A stretch of DNA of 64,000 bases from Rhodococcus erythropolis NBRC 15567 (GTDB lineage: Bacteria > Actinomycetota > Actinomycetes > Mycobacteriales > Mycobacteriaceae): the NCBI RefSeq assembly GCF_001552595.1, contig NZ_BCRM01000035.1, forward strand, positions 1 through 64,000, in the 5' to 3' direction. Below the pieces are notes generated by a model. It was not told the origin of the DNA and made no database searches. It was given only the letters and a program-made list of their open reading frames with translations. Made by a program: the position numbers and the translations under genes. Shown here piece after piece: positions 47,319 through 56,587 of this stretch. Within the stretch, counting starts at the first letter, position 1. Each line of letters begins with the position of its first letter.

Positions 47319-48287
47319 TCACGCATCGAGATAACGCTGAGCGGCCACTGCGGTTTCTGCTGCGATCGCGCGGCATTCCTCGCGGAGTTCGGGTGGATTC
47401 ACAACGGTGAAATCGACGTCGAAAGCCCTGAGCCACATTGCGATCGACCGTAGGGAAGTGCCCGAAAGCACTATGACGCAACGCCCTTCGTCGGTGGACT
47501 CCACTGATCCCCACTGCTCACTGACCATGGGCGCTATCTGCTCGATGGGTGCATGCAGTAGAACTGTTGCGCGCGTGGAGGAATAAGCCCGGGCGACGCC
47601 GCGCGAAACGAAGTCTGCCGCACCACCGGCTGGTAGTTCCCGCGGCGTGAACCGCGGACCGGTGGGAATCTTGGGTTCCATCCGGTCGACGCGGAACGAC
47701 CGCCAGTCTTCGCGAGATAGATCCCAAGCCACCAGATACCACCGAACACCCGACCGCACGAGCCTGTACGGTTCCACCTCGCGTCGGCTCTGGGTGCCGT
47801 CGTGAGTGCTGTAGTCGAATCTCAAACGCTCGTGGTTGTGGCATACGGACGCGATGGCGGACAGTACCGACGCATCGACTGCGCTCGCGGCGGGCTCGCG
47901 TGGCACGACGTCGATCGACAGCGACTCCAGACGGTGTCGCAGCCTCGACGGCATGATCTGCCGCAGCTTCGCCAGCGCGCGCATCGAAGCCTCGCCGATG
48001 CCGACCACAGAGCCGGTCGCTCCGGACTGCAAAGAGAGCGCCACCGCGAGCACTTCTTCGTCATCGAGCTGTAGCGGGGGCATCTCCGCGCCCGCTCCCA
48101 GGCGATATCCACCGCCGACGCCGACCGTCGCGTCGACCGGGTAGCCGAGATCGCGGAGGCGGTCCACGTCACGTCTGACTGTGCGCGGGGTGATCGCGAG
48201 CTTGTCTGCGAGTTCGGCACCGGACCAGTCTCGACGTGTCTGGAGCAGTGACAGCAACCGCAGTAGGCGAGCCGATGTCTCCTTCAT
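47319..48287 (-). CDS. WYL-domain transcriptional regulator (DeoR-type HTH)
   Basis: 322 residues from ATG 48287. N-terminal HTH_11 (LLSLLQTRRDWSGAELADKLAITPRTVRRDVDRLRDLG), then the WYL domain (LRFDYSTHDGTQSRREVEPYRLVRSGVRWYLVAWDL) and the C-terminal extension. WYL regulators sense small ligands or nucleic acid. It is divergent from the ABC exporter genes by 96 bases, which it probably controls. Confidence 0.88.
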   Translation of the reverse strand: MKETSARLLRLLSLLQTRRDWSGAELADKLAITPRTVRRDVDRLRDLGYPVDATVGVGGGYRLGAGAEMPPLQLDDEEVLAVALSLQSGATGSVVGIGEASMRALAKLRQIMPSRLRHRLESLSIDVVPREPAASAVDASVLSAIASVCHNHERLRFDYSTHDGTQSRREVEPYRLVRSGVRWYLVAWDLSREDWRSFRVDRMEPKIPTGPRFTPRELPAGGAADFVSRGVARAYSSTRATVLLHAPIEQIAPMVSEQWGSVESTDEGRCVIVLSGTSLRSIAMWLRAFDVDFTVVNPPELREECRAIAAETAVAAQRYLDA

Positions 48288-48383
48288 GGCAAGAAGTCTG
48301 CCAAACATTTAGGACCCAATGCGTCCTCAATTGAATTTAGGTTGGTCCACATCCGACCAGTCGAGAAGAAATTGGGGCACATC

Positions 48384-49379
48384 ATGAGTCGCATCAACAA
48401 CGGCAGACCGATGATCGAGACGGAGGCGCTCACCAAGCACTTCGCCCAGGGCAAGAAACTCGTGGAAGCAGTCAAGGGAGTCACTCTCGACGTAGCGGAG
48501 GGCGAGTTGGTTGCCTTGCTTGGGCCGAACGGTGCCGGAAAATCGACGACGTTGCGCATGCTGACCACCTTGCTCGAGCCCACATCCGGTACTGCGCGGA
48601 TCGCAGGATTCGACATCGCTGCGTCACGAAACGAGGTGCGCTCCAGCCTCGGATACGTCGGACAGGGGAACGGAGCCGGCCACAACCAGCGGGTTCGCGA
48701 CGAGTTGGTGACGCAGGGGTTGTGCTACGGAATGCCCAAGGGCGACTCGCAGGTCCGGGCCGACGAATTGCTGCGTGATCTCGAACTCACCGAGTTGGGT
48801 ACTCGAAAGGTCAGTACGCTGTCCGGCGGGCAGCGACGGCGGCTCGATATCGCTCTGGGCCTGGTCCATCGCCCACCACTCCTGTTCCTCGACGAGCCGA
48901 CCACGGGCATGGACCCGCAGAGTCGGGCCAACCTCTGGGACCACATCCTGCGGTTGCGGCGAGAGATGGGCACCACGATCGTGCTGACCACGCACTACCT
49001 CGAAGAAGCGGATTCGATGGCAGAGCGGGTCATCGTCATCGACGAAGGCACTGTCATCGCGGACAACACCGCTGCCGCACTCAAAGCGGATCTCGCGGGG
49101 GATCATCTTCTGCTCACCTTCGACAGTGCCGAAGCGGCCGCCATCGCGGCGTCGGTGGCCGAGCAACTTGTCACTGTGCGTGACGTCACGGTCGAGGCAA
49201 GCTCGGTGAGTATCCGTGCCGGCGAGGGTGATTCGACGCTACCGGTATTGCTGCGTGAAGCCGATACCCACGGCGCCCGCGCAGTCACTGCGGACATCAC
49301 CAGGCCGACTCTCGACGACGTTTTCCTCACTCTCACCGGCCGCAGCCTGCGCGAGAGCGCCGCCGCGGTTGCTTCCTAG
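48384..49379 (+). CDS. Drug-resistance-type ABC exporter ATPase (DrrA-like)
   Basis: 331 residues from ATG 48384 (MIETEALTK at 48411 is an alternative). Walker A GPNGAGKST, signature LSGGQRRRLD, Walker B LLFLDEPTTGMD, TTHYLEEAD, then the DUF4162-like C-terminal region common in DrrA. Works with the permease downstream to export an unknown lipophilic compound. Confidence 0.9.
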   Translation: MSRINNGRPMIETEALTKHFAQGKKLVEAVKGVTLDVAEGELVALLGPNGAGKSTTLRMLTTLLEPTSGTARIAGFDIAASRNEVRSSLGYVGQGNGAGHNQRVRDELVTQGLCYGMPKGDSQVRADELLRDLELTELGTRKVSTLSGGQRRRLDIALGLVHRPPLLFLDEPTTGMDPQSRANLWDHILRLRREMGTTIVLTTHYLEEADSMAERVIVIDEGTVIADNTAAALKADLAGDHLLLTFDSAEAAAIAASVAEQLVTVRDVTVEASSVSIRAGEGDSTLPVLLREADTHGARAVTADITRPTLDDVFLTLTGRSLRESAAAVAS

Positions 49380-49416
49380 AACTACGACGAAGAACTACGA
49401 CGAACAGGAATCCGCC

Positions 49417-50193
49417 ATGACAATCACACTCGATACCCCACGTAGCGCGCACGGCAACATTGTTCGAGACAGCGCGATCGTGATGGGCCGTGAACTGCGG
49501 CCGATGTTGCGTGACCCGGTCAGCGTCATCTTCAGCCTCATCCAGCCCCTGATCCTGTTGGCCCTGTTCGGGCCTCTGCTCAAAGGGGTCCCGGGTACCG
49601 GTGACGGCGTATGGAATTGGTTCATCCCCGGTGTATTGGTGATGATCGCGATCTTCGGCACGACGATGACCGGTTCCAACCTTCTGATGGAGATGCAGCA
49701 GGGATCCCACGAGCGAATGTTGGTGACTCCGCTCAGACGCTCGTCGTTGTTGATCGGGAGGGCATGCAAGGAGATGGTTCCGCTTGCCGCGCAGGCGATT
49801 CTGATCATTCTTGTTGCGCTACCGCTCGGATTGGACGTCAATGCAGCGGGCGCCGCGCTCGGAATCGTCCTGCTGGGAGTGTTCGGCGTCGGACTCGGTG
49901 CGCTCTCGTACGCTCTCGCTCTGGCTGTGCGGGAGCAGGATTGGATGTTCTGGGTCGTTCAGCAGACGCTGATGTTCCCGCTCCTGATCCTGTCGGGAAC
50001 CATGCTTCCACTCGATGACGCACCAGGTTGGATGAAGGTCCTCGTGAACATCAATCCGCTGGGCTACGTCGTAGATGCCGAGCGGGCTCTCTTTGCCGGT
50101 GACTTCGCGTCGGGCAGCGTTTTGGCAGGAATCTTCGCTGCCGTCAGCGTGGCTGTGGTCGGGCTGGGGATAGGCGTGCGCGCGGTGAAATAG
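49417..50193 (+). CDS. ABC-2-type exporter permease (DrrB-like)
   Basis: 258 residues with six membrane helices, starting at ATG 49417, 37 bases after the ATPase. ABC-2 core with EMQQGSHERMLVTPLRRSSLLIGR (cytoplasmic coupling region) and the PLLILSGTMLPLDDAPGWMKVLVNINPLGYVVDAER signature. Forms the channel for the DrrA-like ATPase. Confidence 0.9.
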   Translation: MTITLDTPRSAHGNIVRDSAIVMGRELRPMLRDPVSVIFSLIQPLILLALFGPLLKGVPGTGDGVWNWFIPGVLVMIAIFGTTMTGSNLLMEMQQGSHERMLVTPLRRSSLLIGRACKEMVPLAAQAILIILVALPLGLDVNAAGAALGIVLLGVFGVGLGALSYALALAVREQDWMFWVVQQTLMFPLLILSGTMLPLDDAPGWMKVLVNINPLGYVVDAERALFAGDFASGSVLAGIFAAVSVAVVGLGIGVRAVK

Positions 50194-50274
50194 CGTGGGT
50201 GTGCTTGCTGTCGGATGGGGTGCGGCGGTCGCAGGTTTTCGCCCAGGTGTTCGCAGCGCCTATTGTTGTTCCTT

Positions 50275-51210
50275 GTGCTCTCCGTCGTTCCTCGCCCCGT
50301 AGTTGTCCGGGCCCCGTCCAAGGTGAATCTCCACCTTGCCGTCGGGGACCTGCGAGACGACGGCTATCACGAACTGACGACCGTTTTTCAGGCATTGTCG
50401 CTGGCAGACACCGTCACGGTGGCGCCTGCGGACACCTTGACAGTGCGGGTGATCGGCGACGACGCCGCGGCCGTACCGACCGATCGCACCAATCTCGTGT
50501 GGCGTGCCGCCGAGATGCTGGCCGCCGAGGGTGGCGTGGCTTCGAATGTCGAGATCGTCATCGAGAAGGGCATTCCCGTCGCAGGCGGTATGGCCGGCGG
50601 GAGCGCCGACGCGGCAGCCGCGTTGGTTGCGCTCAATTCGTTGTGGAAACTCGACTTCTCGCGGCCTGATCTCGACGCCTTCGCGGCACGTCTCGGGAGT
50701 GACGTTCCGTTCTCGCTGCACGGTGGCACTGCCCTCGGAACCGGTCGCGGTGAACAACTTGTCCCCGTCTTGACGCGCCGCACCTTTCACTGGGTGTTGG
50801 CGCTGGCCAAGGGAGGCTTGAGCACGCCGGTTGTCTTCCGGGAACTCGACAAGCTTCGCGCCGAAGGCACACCGAATCGATTGGGTACCGCTGACGAGTT
50901 GATTCACGCGCTCACCACCGGTGACCCTCATGTGCTCGCTCCGCTGCTCGGAAACGATCTGCAGGCGGCAGCACTCTCACTCAACCCGGATCTACGACGG
51001 ACGCTGCGAGCGGGTGTCGAAGCCGGAGCTTTGGCCGGCATCGTCTCCGGCTCCGGACCGACATGCGCCTTTCTCTGCGCCGACGCACAGTCCGCGGTGG
51101 AAGTGAGCGCAGAACTTGCGGGAGCGGGGGTGTGCCGCACCGTTCGCGTGGCGAGCGGACCCGTTCCCGGAGCACGAATACTCGACAATGCGGCAAAGGG
51201 ACAGCACTGA
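50275..51210 (+). CDS. ispE: 4-diphosphocytidyl-2-C-methyl-D-erythritol kinase
   Basis: 311 residues from GTG 50275. GHMP kinase of the MEP isoprenoid pathway. [21 protein letters not shown] at the N-terminus, the ATP loop [16 protein letters not shown], and [10 protein letters not shown] near the end. The frame is open to 50215, but the start at 50275 aligns with the family. It overlaps the ABC-F gene (TGATG). Confidence 0.93.
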   Translation: MLSVVPRPVVVRAPSKVNLHLAVGDLRDDGYHELTTVFQALSLADTVTVAPADTLTVRVIGDDAAAVPTDRTNLVWRAAEMLAAEGGVASNVEIVIEKGIPVAGGMAGGSADAAAALVALNSLWKLDFSRPDLDAFAARLGSDVPFSLHGGTALGTGRGEQLVPVLTRRTFHWVLALAKGGLSTPVVFRELDKLRAEGTPNRLGTADELIHALTTGDPHVLAPLLGNDLQAAALSLNPDLRRTLRAGVEAGALAGIVSGSGPTCAFLCADAQSAVEVSAELAGAGVCRTVRVASGPVPGARILDNAAKGQH

Positions 51211-53018
51211 TGGCGAATCTGATCAATCTGGAAAACGTGTCGAAGTCTTTCGGCGTCAAGCCGTTGCTCGACGGGGTCTCCCTGGGCGTGGAGGAAGGCG
51301 AGCGCATCGGTGTCGTCGGCCTCAACGGTGGCGGCAAGACGACCATGCTCGAAGTCCTCGCGGGTGTGGAGCAGCCGGATTCGGGACGCGTGAGCCGCGT
51401 CGGCGGATTGCGCATGGCCGTCGTGACGCAGCGCGGTGTGTTGCCTCCAGGCTCGACGGTCGGTGAAGTGGTCCTGGGGCCGCTCGGAGTGGCTCAGCAC
51501 GAGTGGGCCGGCGACGCGCGCATTCGTTCAGTGCTCTCGGGAATCGGCATCGACAACTTGGGCGCCGGCGGCGAGCGGTCCGCATTGGACGCCAAGGTCG
51601 ACGGCCTGTCCGGCGGTGAGCGTCGCCGCGTGGCTCTCGCTGCGGCTCTGGTTCAGGACCTCGATCTGCTGGTGCTCGACGAGCCGACCAACCACCTAGA
51701 CGTGGAAGGTGTTCAGTGGTTGGCCGAGCACCTCGTCTCGCGTCGCAGCGCGCTTGTCGTCGTGACCCACGATCGCTGGTTCCTCGACACCGTCGCCACC
51801 CGCACCTGGGAGGTTGTCGGTGGCGGCGTCGAAAGCTACGAGGGTGGCTACAACGACTGGGTGTTCGCCCGCGCCGAGCGTTCGCGTCAGGCCGACGCTT
51901 CCGAAGAGCGTCGACGCAACCTTGCGCGCAAGGAACTCGCATGGCTGCGCCGCGGTGCGCCGGCCCGTACATCGAAGCCGAAGTACCGCATCGAGGCCGC
52001 GGAGGCCTTGATCGCTGACGTTCCGGCACCTCGTGACGCGGTGGCACTTGCGTCCTTCGCCCAGCGTCGACTCGGCAAGGTTGTCATCGAACTCGAAGAC
52101 GCGCGTCTGGAGACCCCGGACGGCCGCGTACTCGTCGAGGATCTGACCTGGCGGCTCGCTCCGGGGGAGCGTGTAGGCCTGGTCGGCGTCAACGGCTCGG
52201 GCAAGACGACTCTGCTGCGGACACTGGCCGGTGAACTCGAGCCGGCAGCAGGCAAGCGCATTCAGGGGCAGACCGTCCACATCGGTTGGCTCAAGCAGGA
52301 ACTCGACGATCTGCCGACCGACATGCGTGTACTCGACGCGGTCAAGGACGTAGCCGAGCGAATCACGCTGGGGGACAAGGAAGTATCAGCCGGTCAGCTG
52401 GCTGAGCGGCTGGGCTTCACACCGGCGCGTCAGCGCACCCCCGTCGGCGATCTGTCCGGTGGTGAGCGCCGCCGTCTGCAGTTGACGCGTGTCCTCATGG
52501 CCGAGCCCAACGTTCTGCTTCTCGACGAGCCCACCAACGATCTCGACATCGACACGCTTCAGCAACTCGAGGATCTGCTCGACGGCTGGGCGGGCACCAT
52601 GGTGGTCATCTCGCACGACCGGTACCTGATCGAGCGCATCTGTGACACCACCTGGGCTCTCTTCGGTGATCGCAAGCTCACCAACCTGCCGGGTGGTATC
52701 GAGGACTACCTGCGTCGACGCGCAGCGATGGGGGATGGCGACAACCCGTCAGTGGCCTCGACCGCGAGTGGTGCGTCGAAGAGCAAGCAGGTCCGCGACG
52801 GTGCCGCGGATCGCGCTGCACGCAAGGAACTTTCGAAGCTCGAGCGGTCCATTGCGAAGTTCGACGACCGCGAGAAGAAGCTGCACGCTTCCCTCGCCGA
52901 CGCAGCCACCGACCCGGACAAGCTGCAGAAGCTCGGGGCTGAACTCAAGCAGGTCATCGCGGACAAGGAAGCCGCCGAGGAGCAGTGGATGGAGCTGTTC
53001 GCCGAGCTGGACGGCTAG
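51210..53018 (+). CDS. ABC-F family ATPase
   Basis: 602 residues. Two ATPase cassettes without membrane domains: Walker A GLNGGGKTT and GVNGSGKTT, signatures LSGGERRR in both, Walker B LLVLDEPTNHLD and VLLLDEPTNDLD. A linker (PtIM) region with AWLRRGAPARTSKPKYRI and a C-terminal coiled coil (KELSKLERSIAKFDDREKKLHASL...) follow the Uup-like type. Acts on ribosomes. Coupled to ispE; ends four bases into the opposing tetR remnant. Confidence 0.9.
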   Translation: MANLINLENVSKSFGVKPLLDGVSLGVEEGERIGVVGLNGGGKTTMLEVLAGVEQPDSGRVSRVGGLRMAVVTQRGVLPPGSTVGEVVLGPLGVAQHEWAGDARIRSVLSGIGIDNLGAGGERSALDAKVDGLSGGERRRVALAAALVQDLDLLVLDEPTNHLDVEGVQWLAEHLVSRRSALVVVTHDRWFLDTVATRTWEVVGGGVESYEGGYNDWVFARAERSRQADASEERRRNLARKELAWLRRGAPARTSKPKYRIEAAEALIADVPAPRDAVALASFAQRRLGKVVIELEDARLETPDGRVLVEDLTWRLAPGERVGLVGVNGSGKTTLLRTLAGELEPAAGKRIQGQTVHIGWLKQELDDLPTDMRVLDAVKDVAERITLGDKEVSAGQLAERLGFTPARQRTPVGDLSGGERRRLQLTRVLMAEPNVLLLDEPTNDLDIDTLQQLEDLLDGWAGTMVVISHDRYLIERICDTTWALFGDRKLTNLPGGIEDYLRRRAAMGDGDNPSVASTASGASKSKQVRDGAADRAARKELSKLERSIAKFDDREKKLHASLADAATDPDKLQKLGAELKQVIADKEAAEEQWMELFAELDG

Positions 53019-53434
53019 GGGAACTTCGCTCCGAATTTCTTGAAGATTCGCTCTGGATCCACGCCCTCCGGTGCTTGCTCGCGTAGCAGTGCGTCCAGAA
53101 CGACCCCGTCCAATGCTGCGACCAACTCCGTTGCATCGGACGAGGTCATGCCGCGTTCGGCCAAGATGTCGACAAACCGATCCCGACCACGCACCAGTTC
53201 CACTGCGAGGTCGGGATCGTGGAATGACGCGATGATCAGTTCGTAACGCGCCCGGGTGCGGCCGGATTCAGGCCCCAGCCACCGGGCCACTTGTTGCTTC
53301 GGCGTCTCGCCTGGGCGAGGAAGATCGCCGTCCAGAAGGTGTCGCACCACCTCGACTATCAGTCCACGTTGATTTGCGAAGTAGTGCCGTGCGCTGCCGT
53401 GTGGCACGCCTGCCTCGTCTTCGACGCCTCTCAT
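53015..53434 (-). pseudogene. TetR-family regulator lacking its N-terminus
   Basis: Frame MRGVEDEAGVPHGSARHYFANQRGLIVEVVRHLL... continues to a TetR-type C-terminal domain (139 residues from ATG 53434). That start falls inside the HTH. The same frame stays open upstream and still reads as TetR (VEKDGRVGFRAWS), but then turns to unrelated residues and reaches a stop near 53530 without any ATG, GTG or TTG. The first helix of the DNA-binding domain is therefore missing. Probably a 5'-truncated gene; a short functional product from 53434 cannot be excluded. Confidence 0.7.
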
Positions 53435-53652
53435 CGACCAGGCTCGAAACCCAACCCGGCCGTCTTTTTCGACATCCTGCTCGTGCTGTGTGTTGTTGCG
53501 ATTGTGTGTTTTTGCGGGGTATGTCTTCTATCGCGTGATATTGGACGACTAGGTGAATGTTGATGTACTTCAACAGGTCTCGAGTCTTCATGTTCCCGAA
53601 GTTGTCCGCTTTGTCTCTGGCTATCGAAAATATGTTCGATTAAACTCTCGGT

Positions 53653-54891
53653 ATGGATAGTCGGGAAGCATGGCAGCTGGATGGTGAGGGCCTCAAGGGT
53701 GAGGTTCTCGATCTGGTGCGCGCCCGGCACGAGTTGCAGTCGCGGTTGGTGTTGCTGATCGTGGAGATGTTTTCCCGGGAGGTTCTCGGTGGGAAGGGTT
53801 TTCGGGCGATCGCGCAGTGGTTGCATGGTTCGACGAATCTGGAGATCGGTGAGTGCAGTCTGCTGGTCGGGTTGGCGCGGTTGTTGATGCTCGAACCCGT
53901 TGTGGGCGATGCGTTTCACCGTGGCGATGTGGATGCGTTGAAAGCCCGGCAGGTGGCGTCGTTTTGTCAGCATCCGCCGAAGAACATGACCCTGGCGGAT
54001 GTGGACAAGGCTCGCGAGATTTTGTTGTCGTTGGCGTCGAAGAACATTGCGGATTGTGATGCGGTGCGGGCGGCGATTCGGCGGATCGAGAAGCAGTACG
54101 GCAAGCGTGAGGACGGTGTTCCGGTCGGCGAGGATTCCGAACGTAACGAGTTCTACGCCTCGAAAGGCCTGTACGGGCGGGTCACTGTGAAGGGTGATCT
54201 GGATGCGATCAACGGGGCCCGGTTGATCACGTTGCTGTCGAGCCTGTCCGCTCCGACACCGGAGAAAGACGGCGTCAAAGACACCCGCACGCCAGCACTA
54301 CGGCGCGCGGACGGGTTCTGCGAACTCCTGCGCCGCTACGAGCGAGCGGGGTTGGGCCCGATCGAAGGCGGAGTGAAACCACACATCACGGTCACCGCCA
54401 GCGCGAAAGACATGACGGACCTGCAAGCTTTGAAAGACCTCCTGCCGTCCACTGAGGAACTCGGGTTTGCGTGGACGGATTGGGTGGGCCCGATCAGTAT
54501 CGACACTGCCCGGATGCTGGCGTGCGACTGCACCGTCACCCGGATCCTCCTGGATGAGAATGGTGTTCCGCTCGACTGCGGTAAGGAAGCGAGAACAGCG
54601 ACTGTTCCGCAGCGGCGGGCGTTGGCGGTTCGGGATGGTGGGTGTGCGTTCCCAGGGTGTGGGACACCGTCGGGGTGGTGCGATGCTCACCATATCGTTC
54701 ACTGGAACGATGGTGGCCCAACAGATCTCGACAACCTGATCTTGTTGTGCGGTCATCACCACCGGACGATGCACCACACCGAGTGGCGTGTCGAGATCGG
54801 ACCGGATCGGAAGACGGTGTTCTACCCACCGATGTCGGTTGATCCGCACCAGCAGCCGATCGGCGGGAACAGTCCGCCCACCGCGGCGTGA
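53653..54891 (+). CDS. DUF222-HNH endonuclease (13E12-type repeat protein)
   Basis: 412 residues. The N-terminal DUF222 region (~35-300) is followed by an HNH nuclease domain: CAFPGCGTPSGWCDAHHIVHWNDGGPTDLDNLILLCGHHHRTMHH. This is the 13E12-repeat family that occurs in many copies in mycobacteria and rhodococci. It may be a mobile or selfish nuclease. The 5' side of the gene is AT-richer than the neighbours, and the adjacent tetR is truncated. Confidence 0.88.
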   Translation: MDSREAWQLDGEGLKGEVLDLVRARHELQSRLVLLIVEMFSREVLGGKGFRAIAQWLHGSTNLEIGECSLLVGLARLLMLEPVVGDAFHRGDVDALKARQVASFCQHPPKNMTLADVDKAREILLSLASKNIADCDAVRAAIRRIEKQYGKREDGVPVGEDSERNEFYASKGLYGRVTVKGDLDAINGARLITLLSSLSAPTPEKDGVKDTRTPALRRADGFCELLRRYERAGLGPIEGGVKPHITVTASAKDMTDLQALKDLLPSTEELGFAWTDWVGPISIDTARMLACDCTVTRILLDENGVPLDCGKEARTATVPQRRALAVRDGGCAFPGCGTPSGWCDAHHIVHWNDGGPTDLDNLILLCGHHHRTMHHTEWRVEIGPDRKTVFYPPMSVDPHQQPIGGNSPPTAA

Positions 54892-54908
54892 ATCGCGACA
54901 ACTGAAGA

Positions 54909-54946
54909 CGTGAGCACCGGGGCACAAACATGCCCCGGTGCTCACG
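54909..54946. terminator. Bidirectional terminator
   Basis: Perfect 16-bp inverted repeat CGTGAGCACCGGGGCA (six-base loop) between the HNH gene and the convergent thiolase-like gene. Confidence 0.9.
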
Positions 54947-54957
54947 GCTGTCGACCG

Positions 54958-56448
54958 TCAGAACGTGAGCGTGAGCTTTCCGTTCTCGTCGCTGATATGA
55001 ACGGTCCGTCCGATCGCCGCCGGGTTGTCACCGCGAAGCTGGGTCAGTTCGGCGGCATTCTCGGGACCGGTGTGACCGGCGACGCGGCCGCCGTCCGGCG
55101 TTGTTGCAATCACGAACCCGATCTCAGGTTCGCCAGTGCGACCGTATTCGACAGAGGCAGTGACAATTTCCGCAGTGCCCTGGTAATCGGTGATCAGTTC
55201 CGGAGCCTCCGCGGTCAAAGCGCGCGCGTCGGGATCGCCGACGTACCCGTCGGCATGAGCGGCGGCCGACAGCAGTACGCAGTGCTGGTATGTGAGGAAT
55301 CCACCGTTGGCGTGGACGAGGGCAAGGTTCGCGCCGTCGCGAATTCGCCTGGTGACTTCAGCGACGGAATGCAGGGTGTAGCTGTTGAGCGGTCCGCCGA
55401 AGAACGAGTGACCTCCGGTGACGCTTGGGATCGCGGTATCGGGAAGTCCGAGTTCGCGGATCAACAGCTTGGGCACGATTGGGAAGCAGCTGTAGGCATC
55501 GACGATGTCGAGTGCGTCGGCGCCGACTCCGGCACCATCGAGTGTGCGATGTACGGCGTCATGCATCGCGGCCGAGCTGTCGAAGCTGTTGCGGCTGAGG
55601 ATGTCCAACGGATCACTCGCACCAGCGCCGCCCCAGAGGTACACCAGTTTGCTTTCATCGATCCCGAACTCGCGGGCGGTCGACAACGAGCAGACGACAA
55701 CGGCCGCAGCCTGATTGACGAAGGGCATGGCGTTGAGCATCAGCGGGTACGGCTCGGAGACCATCCGATTGCCAGGTCCGACGGTGCCGATCTCGTCTGC
55801 CGATCGGATCTCCGACGTCCAGGAGGCGGGATTCTTCGATGCCAGTTCCGAGAATGCGGCGTACATCTTCGCGGACCAGGCGAGCGATTCGCGGGCGCCG
55901 TGGCCCTCGGAAGCACTGAAACAGTTCTCGAAGAGCGGGTAGACGCGCGTCGGCACGATGAAACCGGCGCGCTGCATTTCAGGGCTTCCCAGGTCGGCCG
56001 GATCGAATCCGGGAGGCCCACCGGGCGCAGCGGTCCACCCGATCGAGTCGGGAGCGACTCCGGACTTTCGCAGCGCGGTGCTGCTGGCGTGCGATTCGCC
56101 GCCCACGAGCAGAGCAGCCGAGGATTCACCGCGAGCGATGGCCGCGCCGATCCGATCGAGGAGTGCCGCCGGCCAGTGGCCACCGATCGGCGAGGTAGAG
56201 GTGACAGTGGGGGTCGCGCCTAATCGTGAGGCAAGCAGCCCGGGGAGATCGTCGTACGACCAGCTGACTGTCTTGATCGCGAACACGGAATCGATCTGTG
56301 TTCCCAGTTCAGCGTGTCCACTGTCGTTCAACGCGGCGACGGTGACGTCGTGAATCAAGTCAAGAGGTTCGCGGTGCCCGTCGGTAGGATTCCAGCGCAG
56401 ATCGCCGACGCCGACGATGACCGGGATTCGTGATGCGTCAACCATCAT
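54958..56448 (-). CDS. Thiolase-like acetyl-CoA acetyltransferase family protein
   Basis: 496 residues, ATG 56448 (or 56445). Thiolase fold of the SCP2/acetyltransferase type with a C-terminal OB-like domain (TASVEYGRTGEPEIGFVIATTPDGG). ALLVGGESHAS stands at the nucleophile position (no obvious catalytic Cys), and GGHSFFGGPLNSYTLHSVAE and HANGGFLTYQHCVLLS correspond to the later motifs. Possibly acts in lipid or steroid side-chain degradation; substrate unknown. Confidence 0.8.
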   Translation of the reverse strand: MMVDASRIPVIVGVGDLRWNPTDGHREPLDLIHDVTVAALNDSGHAELGTQIDSVFAIKTVSWSYDDLPGLLASRLGATPTVTSTSPIGGHWPAALLDRIGAAIARGESSAALLVGGESHASSTALRKSGVAPDSIGWTAAPGGPPGFDPADLGSPEMQRAGFIVPTRVYPLFENCFSASEGHGARESLAWSAKMYAAFSELASKNPASWTSEIRSADEIGTVGPGNRMVSEPYPLMLNAMPFVNQAAAVVVCSLSTAREFGIDESKLVYLWGGAGASDPLDILSRNSFDSSAAMHDAVHRTLDGAGVGADALDIVDAYSCFPIVPKLLIRELGLPDTAIPSVTGGHSFFGGPLNSYTLHSVAEVTRRIRDGANLALVHANGGFLTYQHCVLLSAAAHADGYVGDPDARALTAEAPELITDYQGTAEIVTASVEYGRTGEPEIGFVIATTPDGGRVAGHTGPENAAELTQLRGDNPAAIGRTVHISDENGKLTLTF

Positions 56449-56551
56449 GTACCTCTCGTTGCCGACCCGTAGCCGGGAGTTGCAGTCACGATATCGGGGA
56501 GCCTGGTATGTGTAACTCTGGGGTCACAGTCAACAATTTTCGGGTTCCTAT

Positions 56552-56566
56552 TTAGGTATGCCTAAC
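56552..56566. promoter_or_regulatory. IdeR/DtxR-type iron box 1
   Basis: TTAGGTATGCCTAAC follows the IdeR consensus (TWAGGTWAGSCTWACCTWA) and lies 21 bases before the ATG at 56588. It overlaps the earlier in-frame ATG at 56558, arguing against that start. Confidence 0.8.
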
Positions 56567-56587
56567 GAAAGTCCTATACTCGTCTTC

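Noticed and set aside
53431-53973. 180-residue minus-strand frame overlapping the HNH gene start
   Set aside because: Its translation is low complexity, rich in Gln/His/Arg, and antisense to the DUF222 domain.
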